Source of the DNA: Triops longicaudatus
Taxonomy: Eukaryota > Arthropoda > Branchiopoda > Notostraca > Triopsidae
Assembly (NCBI GenBank): GCA_022885665.1
Contig: JAGQDJ010000116.1
Location: 62,001-126,000 of the forward strand
Length of the DNA stretch: 64,000 nt
Direction: 5' to 3'
The notes below the pieces were generated by a model that saw only the letters and a program-made list of their open reading frames with translations, did no database searches and had not been told where the DNA came from. The first letter of the stretch is position 1, and each line of letters opens with the position of its first letter. The position numbers and the translations under genes are program-made. Of this stretch, positions 1 through 9,672 are shown in pieces.

Positions 1-813
1 CTCTTCTTCGGGTCCATACATATCATAATGCTTACGCTTCTCTACATCGCTTAAAACGGCGAAAGCTTTGCCTATAACTGTACGACAGACAAACATAGTT
101 AACATTGTCACAAAGAAATTCTGCAAAGTCTTGCATACGTTTGAACGCTTCGGCAGCTCCAGGACACTTGTTCTTGTCGGGATGAAACTGTAAGGCTAGC
201 TTTCTGTAGGCCTTTTTTAAGTCCGAATCTGTGGCTTCTTTAGTGAGACCCAGAATTTCATAGTAATCCTTGCATTTATTAATCCTACGATGGAAAAAGA
301 TATTAAGTATTAGGAAGCTGTAATTCCTCTTCACTTTTTCACGGCCTCTAGCTGCTCCGGTGTATAGTTTTTCGGTTCTTCTGCAGCTTGTGTTTTAGGT
401 CCTGAACGGCGACGAGCTAAGTCAAGTACTGAGTTAAGGGACTTCCGTACTTTGAAAGGATTCCTTACTTCTCTGTCGAATGCCGTCATGTTCGTCCCCA
501 TTGTTAGGAGTGGCAGCACTTGGGGTTTCGGTCGACTGCATTTTATTCAGAAGTTCCAGAAAATCTATTGGAAAAACGAATAATAAACAGTTGATGTAAA
601 ACATAAAAGTTTCGGGAAAAGGTATGATAAAAAAAATATTGCATGAATTTTTAATAGAAGATGACTTCGCATAAGCTGACCCTTTGCTTGCTGGGTAGGA
701 TATAAACGCTCTGCTTTCTGCAAAAGTCTTTTAGCTTTTTCTCTGTCACCGTCACTGAAGAACTTCTTGGCAAGATCTACTGCCCGCAAAGCTTCGTCTT
801 TATTACTATCCAT
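1..813 (-). CDS. DnaJ homolog subfamily B member 12/14-like, 5' part (runs off left edge)
   Basis: J-domain co-chaperone; family members sit in the ER membrane and stimulate Hsp70 during quality control of membrane proteins. The start at 813 gives MDSNKDEALRAVDLAKKFF, followed by the helical segment GDREKAKRLLQKAERLYPT, the typical N-terminus of DNAJB12/14. The next exon (about 330-545) is low complexity and includes NYTPEQLEAVKK. The J-domain begins with YYEILGLTKEATDSDLKKAY and contains the HPD motif (QFHPDKNK) near 175-190. It continues across a roughly 50-bp intron into FAVLSDVEKRKHYDMYGPEE at 1-75. The C-terminal membrane segment and DUF1977 region lie outside the window. The gene is divergent from the phospholipase gene, with start codons 268 bp apart. 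An upstream in-frame Met (852) adds residues not seen in the family, so 813 is preferred. Subfamily 12 versus 14 cannot be separated. Confidence 0.85.
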
Positions 814-1081
814 GGTTTTAATTTTTGCTTGTGCTGTCACTCCAACAATCACCAGCTACAACACAAAATAGGCCAACTGAACTGCGAATGGAACTGCTAT
901 CAATTCGAGGTTCGGGCACTGAGGTAATATCATGACGTCACGATATAAACTTGCCATTGTAAATAAATAATGAAAAAAACTTATGCCAGTCTATTTTGAT
1001 TGTCTGCCTGCTTGTTTTCTATTTATCGAGAATACTGCAATAAAGATATAGATATCCACATAGGGAAATTTGTTAGTTGTC

Positions 1082-3281
1082 ATGGATTATCTTTTGAACG
1101 CAGACCTAAGAAAGAAACTTGCGTGGACATTACTATTTGTTTTGTGTTTTTGCTTAGTGACTAGTCCGGTGAAATGCGCCCGTGAAGAAAACGATTACGG
1201 ATTATTTTACGATGTTAGAAAAGCGTTGAAACATATCAGTGGGTACCTCTCGACAGGATTAACTGAAATAGTCAAACTTGGAGAATCGGTGCAATTTGCC
1301 GAGAAGTTTTATGATGCGACTGTAGGAGAGGAATGCGAACTCCGTCCGTGTTTGCCAGGTATTACCAATTTCATTAACGCCACTGTGGAGCTGGCCGTTT
1401 ACATGAGAGCTTGCGTTAACGATTCTGCGAAGGCGGTTCGGTTTTCGACACTTTTTTTCCGTACCCCTCGATTTGCTCGTTTCAGAAGCGCTTCAGCGAA
1501 TAAAAACTGCTCTAACGAACTAAACATTCCTAAACTCGATTTCATAAAAACTTAACTAGACTTAACTAATCTAACCTAATGTAACCTAACATGTCACCAA
1601 GAACTTACTTTGAAGTATTTATTTACATAAAAATCTCGAAAATCGGATGAGCATTTTCGTTCTTACCTTTGCTAAGATTCAGCTCGAGTCGATATAATTT
1701 GTGCACAATAACTACAAGACGGATCATCCACATCTATAATAATTTTATTTAAAAAAATCTTTAAAAAATATTGAATGGGGTTAAATCGAGAAAGTTTTTA
1801 TTTTTGTGATTTTTGAGATGATTTTTTAATTCGCTGAAAGTGAAAAAATTTGGGGCTCATCGTTTAAAATCAGTGCAACCGTTTTACAGAAAAATTCTTG
1901 ACAGCTAATTCAGGAAGGAAGCAAAAGCTTATTGTCCAAGAAAAGTTAATGTAAACTGTTAAGCCGCGCTTCGTGAAATCGTCTGTAAAATATTCAATTG
2001 CAAATGCACATAAGCACTTTAGCTCCACCTTAATCTGTGACATGCTCCATTTGATTTGGCTGTATTTGATGAATAACAGTTGTATTTACTGTTCGCCGAT
2101 AAAAATGGCACCAAATTGAATTTGTGGCTTTGTATTGTGCAAGAAATTTCCTGAGTATACTTGCGATATTTTAAGACGCTTGAAGTTGAACATTACTGTC
2201 GAGGTGAACTTGCATGCGGTCCTAATATGAGGCTTTCTAGTTTTCCAGAACTTACAGCCAAATTAACCGCTGTGACGAATTTAGGTACAAAAAGAGTGCC
2301 GCGAAAGGGGTTCACGCCTGTGAGCAACGGTTGTGGGAGCTTTGGGTTTGAAGTATGTATTTTTTTTCTATTCTTCTTCTTATTATTATAAAGACATTTA
2401 GGTCATTAATACCCCCTCCATTGTAGGCGAATTAAAAGATAAATTTTTATTGTTTTTTTTTATTATTATTTTTTTCTAGAGCGTAGCATATTCTCAAAAA
2501 GGTCCTGATAACCGAAGCTCTGTACTTTGACTAATCTCAAAAATAACACAGGAAATATTTTTTTTAATGTCTAGCTAGTTTTAAGTCATTAGACCAATTT
2601 TGGCAACCCTTATACAATCATTTTTTCCGTTTCTGACAGAAGGGAATTTTTTGTGCTCAAATCGTGTTCGTCAAACCGTCTTGACGCAAGTTACAGTGAT
2701 TTTTGCTGAATTTAGCTCGTGAATTCTGCCGCTGCGAATCTTATTTTTTTGTCTTGCGTTTCGTGGAACATATATCAGCGCTTCACAAAGGTAAATTCTA
2801 GGCAGTCCGAAAGAAGAGCTACTATCATTCCCGTGTATTTCCCAATTAAAATTCCCACAACGGAGGGGGTACACAGTAACCGTCAGGTGTTCTTACGTGA
2901 GTATTTTGGCTTCCGTAGTGGCAGAGGGACTATTTGCCAGTATTAGACATGACTCGGTGTTGTGAAGCTCACGATCACTGCTACGACACTTGCGGTTCGG
3001 ATAAGGACGAATGCGACTTAGTCTTTAAGAAGTGTCTCTACAAGTCTTGCAATGAAAATAAAATCGATCTTGGCCCTTTGGGACTCAAAGGTAATTAGAG
3101 CAGTCTTTAAATAAGAAAGAGGCTTTCATATTAGATTGTGTATTTAACTTTTGTTTTAGGCTGTAAAGGAGCTGCTAAACTCATGTACCTGGGTACACTA
3201 GCGTTGGGCTGCCAAGCGTACCAAGATGCACAAGAGAACGCCTGCCAGTGTGTTCCTGTACATTCGAAAACTGAATTATGA
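1082..3281 (+). CDS. Group XII-like secreted phospholipase A2
   Basis: Secreted Ca-dependent phospholipid sn-2 hydrolase of the PLA2G12 type. Exon 1 (1082-1358) encodes a signal peptide (hydrophobic LLFVLCFCLV) and a segment DVRKALKHISGYL that matches the family N-terminus. Exon 2 (2285-2352) carries NGCGSFGFE, equivalent to the family's NGCGS calcium-loop region. Exon 4 (2947-3090) has the active site CCEAHDHCYDTCG with catalytic His-Asp, then CDLVFKKCLYKSC. Exon 5 (3160-3281) ends with LGCQAYQDAQENACQC, as in PLA2G12A. The junctions of exons 1-2 and 4-5 keep frame. The link between exons 2 and 4 is unresolved: a short exon within about 2760-2896 is probable, but several splice choices are possible. 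The stop at 3281 lies only 55 bp from the stop of the convergent Spaetzle-like gene. Confidence 0.82.
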
Positions 3282-3336
3282 TAGAATAATTTTATCGATA
3301 GTAATATAAATCTGGAACTTTATGTTTGGCCTTTTT

Positions 3337-4243
3337 CTAATAAGCTTTAGTAGGAACGTGACAGGAGCAGGCGGAGGGGAGTTTGTAAGTATCAATGAAG
3401 AGCCCACGGTAGGGCTCGCATGGGTCGAAAGAGAGGAGACGGTGGTACGTGTACTTTTGGAGGCACTTGCTTTTGTAGCATGGAGCCAACGTGCGGCAAG
3501 CATTATCGGGAGCCAAGCAGCGTTCCACGCGCTGTGTTTGGGTGCAGTGGCTCGGATCGTTGACAATCACACGCCAGTAACCTTCTACATTAACGGCGCG
3601 TAATGGACGAATGTATCCAACTTGGGAAGGGCAAATATAGCCTTCAGGTCCCACCCAGTTTCCTTTATCCCAAGGGCCGCGGTAGTAAGAGTAGTCGAAA
3701 GCGTCTTCTTGATGTTTCGTGACGTACTCGACTAAATCATCGGCTGACTGATCCTTGACGTCGGAAAACTTGCGAGCGAGTAATTTCTCATTCAGCAAGG
3801 CAGCCTGTACAATTGCACTTTTACCATTGAAGTAACTTCAAATCACATTTTTCGATGTTACTTGGACTTCTTGATGGGGATATTCGTCATCCGTTTCGCA
3901 AACGCCCATTGAGCTGTTGTACGCGCATTTGGGTACGACCTTAGGGTCACAGTACGAAGGTTGAGACGCCGAGTAGGTAACAGGGTACTTGGGTTCAACG
4001 TATTTAACAGGTGCTGGGCGCTGGTACGGCTCAGGTTCGGGCTCTGGTTCGGGTGCAGAGTACGTCGGGTACTTAGGGATGTAAGTGGGGCGTTGATAAG
4101 GGCCAACAGCCATTGCTGTTGCCGCTAAGGCAAGTAAAATTGCAACCTAGAAAGGCAGTTATTATTTTTCAGTACATTTCTGAAGAAAATTCTGGAAGAT
4201 AGGCTGAGTGCAATTGTTTGGTAGTTGTTACCTTGCTAGACAT
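3337..4243 (-). CDS. Spaetzle-like cystine-knot protein A
   Basis: Secreted neurotrophin-like cytokine of the Spaetzle family, whose members are extracellular Toll-receptor ligands. Exons 4232-4243 (MSSK), 3862-4146 and 3337-3804 join in phase 0. The signal peptide is KVAILLALAATAMA. It is followed by a Pro/Tyr-rich pro-region with the short repeat PEPEPEPEP and a Cys pair around CDPKVVPKCAYN. The C-terminal knot starts at ICPSQVGYIRPLRAVNVEGY and has the family landmarks WRVIVND, TQRVERC, APCYKSKCLQKYTYHRLL and the final CSCHV. No clear dibasic RxxR processing site precedes the knot. It is the first of three adjacent paralogues and is convergent with the phospholipase gene. A TATA element lies 38-47 bp before the ATG. 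The family call rests on motif pattern; which Spaetzle subtype (1-6) it belongs to cannot be told. Confidence 0.82.
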
Positions 4244-4280
4244 GTTGGAACTGTGTTAACTTCGGTGGTGGAAGCGAATG

Positions 4281-4290
4281 TTTATAAAGG
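4281..4290 (-). promoter_or_regulatory. TATA box of Spaetzle-like A
   Basis: On the minus strand the sequence is CCTTTATAAA, ending 38 bp upstream of the ATG at 4243. With usual TATA-to-start spacing of about 30 bp, the 5' UTR would be only some 10-15 nt. The two neighbouring paralogues have matching elements, which supports function. Confidence 0.6.
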
Positions 4291-5484
4291 TGGGTCGGAG
4301 CAGGACACACCCCACGCCTCTGCTTCATTATTTGCGTAATCAGTCGGTGAACGGATGGGTTCTTTTCAAGTGTTGCTGTCTTGTTACCTTGAGACTTAAC
4401 GGGTGTTATTGTTACGGTCGCTACAGTATTGGAAAGCTGGACTACGTTTTAAAGTCAGTAGTCCTATTTTTTGTTTTAAGCAATTAAAAAAGCACAGCAC
4501 TAGACTCCTTGTTGCGATTTGTGTCACGAAGTACGTGATAAAGGGGTAAATCCAAGGGTGGGTCGTTATGAAGGGTCTGGAATTGGAGGTTTTTCGACGA
4601 GAGCTACAGTTGCGTACTATGCAGTGTAATAGCGCTCATTTACCGTTTGCCATTCAAGCATAGCAACGTAGGTTTTTGTGTGATAGGAGTCGCTCTAATC
4701 TAAGCCATCAGTTTGAATCTTTGAAGCGAAATTCACCTAGATCATTGTGCCCAGATTTTGTCGTTTCTTTGTCCTAGTTCCCTGTCGTGTACAAAACGCT
4801 CCCTCTCTAAGAAAATTAGGTTTTGACGTGCAAAAGACGTGCAAATGTAAAAAGCGAAGAGATCGTTAATTTTAAGAAAAAGTCAGTTTTTTATTCATTA
4901 AATCATCTAGAGTTGGCACAGCTCCATTAGAGTACTCAGCTATTTTTTTTCCAGATTTATTCCATGGATTTTAATTGCTTATTCTATTTTACCGTTTTTT
5001 CTTTACTTCGGTAGTTAGTTGTTTTGACAAACGTCTTTTTATTTGCAGTATTAAATATGCTTTTGTTTTACTAGTTTCTTTTTGTTTATTTAACTGATTT
5101 TTTATTTACCTTTTTATTTGTCTTAATTTGTTTCTATTTTTTTATTTGTTAATCGTTATTTTTATTACAACAGCATACACAGTACTGTACCGAATTTTAT
5201 GGACGACGTGTAGGCATTAATCGAAACATAACAAGGAGTTCTAGCTTGTTACAAAACAGATCTCGGAATATCCAGCGGAAGTACGAAATTGGCCGTTGGC
5301 TTGTCCTAGACCAAAGCAAGTTCCCAACAATGTAACTCGTGGACTTGCTCGGTGTTGGGGCTATTCACGGTATCTTTTAGCAAGGAAATCTTCTGTTAGT
5401 TTCAAGATCAGGTGCTTTTATTGATCTAGTTCTCTACTACATAGCTATGCAGGTATATATTAGATTGTCGTATACATCGTGTCT
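4291..5484. other. Intergenic spacer between Spaetzle-like A and B
   Basis: No coding region is supported. The left part is upstream of gene A; the right part is downstream of gene B and AT-rich, with T-runs around 4940-5160. Short open frames here show no recognisable motifs. Confidence 0.5.
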
Positions 5485-6433
5485 CTAATAAATGTTGGTT
5501 GGGATGTGACAGGAGCAGGCCGAAGGCATCTTGTAAACGTCGATGAAAAGACCACGGTACGTGTCACAAGGATCCCAGGATAGAAGACGGTGAACAACAT
5601 GTTTCTGGGCACAGCGGCTCTTATAACAAGGTGCTAAGGTACGGCAAGGCGAATTGGCGTACAGGCATTTTTCGGCACGAAGGGTTTGCGTGTAGCCAGA
5701 GACGTCTTGGACGATTACGCGCCATTGACCTTCCACGTTGCGGGCGCGCTTGGGACGCAAGTACCCAACGTGAGACGGGCAAATGTAACCTTCGGGTCCT
5801 ACCCAGTTACCCTTGGACCACGGTCCGTTGTAAAGATCGTAGTTGAGAGCATCTTCTTGTTTTTTGTATAATCCGTCCACCAAATCATCAGCGGATTGGT
5901 AAGGGACATCCGAGTACTTGTTTTTGGCAATGACTTCAGAGTCCCATGCTTTCTGCAATCACAGATTCGGTAAGAAAACGGAGGTATTAGCCAGGAATCT
6001 TACCTGAATTTCATATTCGGGATATTCAGGATCTTCTATACAGATAGTTGCGTTGTAGGCGCAGGCAGGTGGGGTCTTGGGATCGCAGTATTTGTTATCG
6101 TAATGCTTCTCGTACGTAGGCGGATCTGCGTATGTTGCCGGGCGTGCGGAATAGCTGGTCTTGGGCTTATAGGTAGGAAGTGCAGGTTGCGCGTATGATT
6201 TCGGACTCTTGTTTGAATAACTGTCTGGTTGAACTTCTTCACTAAACCAGAACGGCTCACGGGGCTGCGAAGGTTCTTGATGTACTGAGTACGTCTGCTT
6301 GTACTGGCTGATGGGTTCAGCCCATGCTCCCAAACAAACGGTGAACAAAACCTACGATAACAGAAGATTGATATTTTTTTAAAATTTTAAGTAAAGAAAA
6401 CAGTTGCATTTCTCTTACCAGTACGGTCTTCAT
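5485..6433 (-). CDS. Spaetzle-like cystine-knot protein B
   Basis: Second member of the tandem Spaetzle-like cluster, a secreted cystine-knot cytokine. Exons are 6419-6433 (MKTVL), 6004-6351 and 5485-5952, all phase 0. The signal peptide spans the first intron (MKTVL then VLFTVCLGAWA). The pro-region is Pro/Ser/Tyr-rich and has a Cys pair in CDPKTPPACAYN, as in gene A. The knot contains ICPSHVGYLRPKRARNVEGQ, WRVIVQD, LRAEKC, APCYKSRCAQK and CSCHIP. Intron 2 falls at the same place as in gene A (EIQ|KAW versus EVQ|AAL), so A and B look like a recent duplication. Both have the segment QSADDLV after this intron. A strong TATATAAAAGG lies 48 bp upstream. Confidence 0.83.
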
Positions 6434-6480
6434 ATTGCGTTAGTCAGTACTCGACTGTGGTTTGGAACAGGGTTGGTTTC

Positions 6481-6491
6481 CCTTTTATATA
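6481..6491 (-). promoter_or_regulatory. TATA box of Spaetzle-like B
   Basis: Minus-strand TATATAAAAGG ends 48 bp before the ATG at 6433. A CA dinucleotide in an ACAGTC context near 6457 could be the initiator. The predicted 5' UTR is about 25 nt. Confidence 0.65.
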
Positions 6492-7896
6492 AGAGCACAT
6501 TCTAGACTTGCTCGAAACCATTTGGGCAGGTGATGGAAACAAATAATTTGACAATATGGTTCCACTCTTTAGCCGCCGGGGAAAGTTTGCTGTGAGTTTT
6601 TTTGGAGCTCAGTTTTCCCTTGGATAAGGGACAAACCCACCCATGGTCAAGTTTCACTTATAAAAATTGGTTATGATGCTCCCAATTCGGCGTGGGTCGT
6701 TAATTCCCACATATGCATGAAGCATGTTGGCCAATAAAGCTCCATTGGAGTACTTCTACGGGCTACGAAACGGAGGTGTGTCAAGGCCAATATTTTTGCG
6801 TAACGTGAGATTTCTTCAAAATTAATCACAAAGAAATTAATCTTTAGTGTAAAATACTTAGTCTCTGAAGAGTGAAATCTTCGCACAAAACTGAACGCAA
6901 GTTACTGCATGCTTACCGCATGGTTTCCTTTTTATTGGGACCAGAATTAGACCACTGAAGGTGTAAAAGTCTTCACATCTGTTAGATTAAAATCAAACGT
7001 ATTTTCTTAGACATTAATGGTCCTATAATTAGAGCATGTAGCAGGAGTTTTCTGTCGGACAAAGACTAGATTTTACTACAATTACCTCCGCACTATTGCT
7101 CAAAGCAAAACTAAGATTGGTGTCCGAGAATATCACTGAAAGTAGATGCGAGTTGATGTCGGGAGCAAATTTTAAGAAATGCAAATCTCTTAACCCACTA
7201 AATTAGCGGCAGTAAGAAACTGAGTTAATTATTTTCTGCTTTTTCTTATACCCTGATTGTGTCTCATGATTATTGGATAATTTAATTCTGCTTCTCTAAA
7301 ATATTTGCTCGCAACTTAACGTTCGTATTCCCATGTTATTTTTTATTATCATGTAATCTTTTACGTACAAATGAGACATCAGTGACGCACCGTTTCGATA
7401 TCGAATATCTAAAAAAAAAGAAACTAACGATTTTGTAGCTTCTAATTTGGGAATGCCGCACGGGATGCGACACATAGTATGTATACATGCAGTAATAGTA
7501 ATTTTACCCTACTTTTTATACCTATTGTGTCGTATAATAACACGATTAGTTATTTTGTATTTGCTTTCTTTTGTTCCAACTAATCACGAGATCCGAATGA
7601 CTCATGCTTTGCTGGGTCCCTAACTTCTACAAAGATTCTTTATATTTTTCTTTAATTGACAAGCACCCCCGGGTTAAATTACCTTGAAGTTGCGAAGGGT
7701 GGTAGTGGAATGGTTACTGACAGTATTAGGAGATTGCGAGGGCGAGGCTCTTTAATGTATCGTCTGTGGAACAGCGTCTTTCAGAGCTTAACAACTGTTC
7801 TTGCTGTTGGTCGTGGTCATGGAAAGTGAAACTGTTCCAATATTCGCTGGGACAGACTATACAATCATCACAGCGTAACGGGATTGAGAGCCCACC
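6492..7896. other. Shared upstream region of Spaetzle-like B and C
   Basis: These 1.4 kb separate two divergent Spaetzle-like genes. No coding region is supported. It presumably holds the regulatory DNA of both genes, but I could not identify specific factor sites with confidence. Confidence 0.4.
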
Positions 7897-7904
7897 TATA
7901 AAAG
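7897..7904 (+). promoter_or_regulatory. TATA box of Spaetzle-like C
   Basis: TATAAAAG lies 86 bp before the ATG at 7983. A TCATTCA initiator-like sequence near 7929-7935 is at the expected distance of about 30 bp downstream. Confidence 0.7.
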
Positions 7905-7982
7905 GAGGTCCCGTCAAGTGACAAAGCATCATTCACTCACCGGTGCTCCATTCGTCAAGATCAGCATAAGAATACAGTAGCC

Positions 7983-8747
7983 ATGGCTCTTCGTTGTAGA
8001 TTCCGATTGGCGGTAATATAAGCAATTCTCTTTATAATACCTGTACGTGTCATCTTATTATTACAAAAATTGTGTAGCTGGTAGCCTTTTTGGTGGCTTG
8101 CGCTTCCGCAGGCTATCCCACTGCCAACAAACCTGCGGCTTATCCTTCTTCGTACTCCGCCAAGCCGCAAAGTTACGAAGATATTCCATCCTGTGCCAAA
8201 AATACCACCAAGTCCTGGTGCTTGACTGATTACGAGTATCCTACATACGAACTCCAACACGCATTGGAGCTTCACTACGACAATGTTTTGTCGTTGTACA
8301 AGGATTTCGTGGTCAATACGGATAACTCCGTTGACAAGTAATTATTATGAAGTTTAAACTATTTGCGTATTTTAACTTTTGGTGAAACGGCACAGACTGA
8401 AGACTCTTCCGCAAGAAACTTATTTGTGCCCCAGCTACACTTCGTACGTCCAGCCTGTGCGCGCTCGCAACGTTGAAGGTAAATGGCGCATCGTGGTCAA
8501 CCAAGTCGAAGTGAAATACTACCCGTTCACCCAATCCGTCCGCATCGAAGAGTGCAAAACTGGAGTGCAAGGCTATGCTTGTCCCTTGGTTGCCCCATGC
8601 TATGAATCCAAATGTTTGCAGAAGAACATTTACCACCGTTTCTTGGTTTTCGACCCTTATGACCAGTACTTTCCCTTTACCATCGAATCCTTCAAGCTCC
8701 CAGCCTCTTGTGCTTGCTTGGTTGGAGCTTATCATGATTCCTATTAA
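7983..8747 (+). CDS. Spaetzle-like cystine-knot protein C
   Basis: Third Spaetzle-like paralogue, opposite in strand to A and B. Exons are 7983-8012 (MALRCRFRLA), 8078-8337 and 8396-8747. The signal peptide continues as LVAFLVACASA after intron 1. The pro-region is shorter than in A and B and has the Cys pair CAKNTTKSWC, then DYEYPTYELQ. The knot reads LCPSYTSYVQPVRARNVEGK, WRIVVNQ, SVRIEEC, APCYESKCLQKNIYHRFL and ends CACLVGAYHDSY. It differs in gene structure: the intron at the ELQ position of A and B is absent and a later one (after VDK) is present. It is probably expressed as a secreted pro-protein. AATAAA-type polyadenylation signals follow near 8833. Confidence 0.83.
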
Positions 8748-9235
8748 TTTTTTGTTTTGTGCAAAAGAGAACATTTTACCAAACCGTTTATAAGGATTTT
8801 CTTACTAGTAATATATGACACTACTCACCGACAATAAATAATTTTGAAATTCTTTTAACAAGAGCTATCGAAAATAGTTTTGACTAAAATCCAGCTCCCA
8901 AGGTTTGCAAGTAGATTTTTGGCATTTAATGTTTGCTACTAAATTGACTTTTTTTTAAAAAAAAACAAAAACATAATTTCGATTTTGTCAAGCTCGATAA
9001 CGGAAAGTCTCGAAAATATAAACCACCTTGGCAAGCACCTTTTTTTGACGATGGGACAGTACGTTGATTTCGAGGTATTTGTTCAGGATTTGTTCGGCGA
9101 TTATTCCACATTCGGATTTTCAAAAAAAGTTTTTTTAAAGTACTCTAAACCCGTGAATAGGAATTCGTCAACTAGCCGATTTGTCAGCTACCGTCCAGTC
9201 CCGACCGGTTGATAACATCGGCGTTCTGTTCTAAT

Positions 9236-9389
9236 CAGGGACGTCGCGAGAGGAGAATATTTCCCCCAATAATGGGTGAAAAGCCGAGTCGGTAAAGAAG
9301 CATTATATTCGAGTCGGTAAAATCGTCAAGCACAGTCGGTATAATCAAGGCTCCGCCACCCCAATGAAAACTCCCTCGCGACGTTCCTG
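9236..9389. mobile_element. hAT-like MITE (154 bp) with internal AGTCGGTA repeats
   Basis: The left end CAGGGACGTCGCGAGAGGAG is mirrored by the right end, whose reverse complement is CAGGAACGTCGCGAGGGAGT. These are near-identical terminal inverted repeats of about 17-20 bp. Flanking 8-mers GTTCTAAT (9228-9235) and GTTATAAC (9390-9397) agree at 6 of 8 positions, fitting an aged 8-bp target duplication typical of hAT elements. The interior has three copies of an AGTCGGTA motif (about 9287, 9313, 9333). There is no coding capacity, so it is non-autonomous. Confidence 0.65.
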
Positions 9390-9672
9390 GTTATAACAAC
9401 GCTTCAGCGTGGCTCGTTGACAATCCGTTTTTCATGGTTTATTTCTTCATTATTTGTACTGGTGAATTTTAGGTAATGAAAAATGGATGCTCGTTTATCT
9501 CAAGCCGCAAGTTGGCGAGTTGGGCATGCTTGGCAAAGAAGGGTAAGATTAGAGGAGTGACATTTTGTGAGAAGCTTTAATGTATTCGTCAGATAGCAAG
9601 CTAAACAAACTGGAAAATATACGAGTTTTGTACAGAGTATTTAGAAGAGACAGGAGTTGAATCACGCATGTA

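Noticed and set aside
1556..1595. TAACCTAA-like telomere-type repeats downstream of PLA2 exon 1
   Set aside because: Only a few irregular copies, lying inside an intron; no tandem array.
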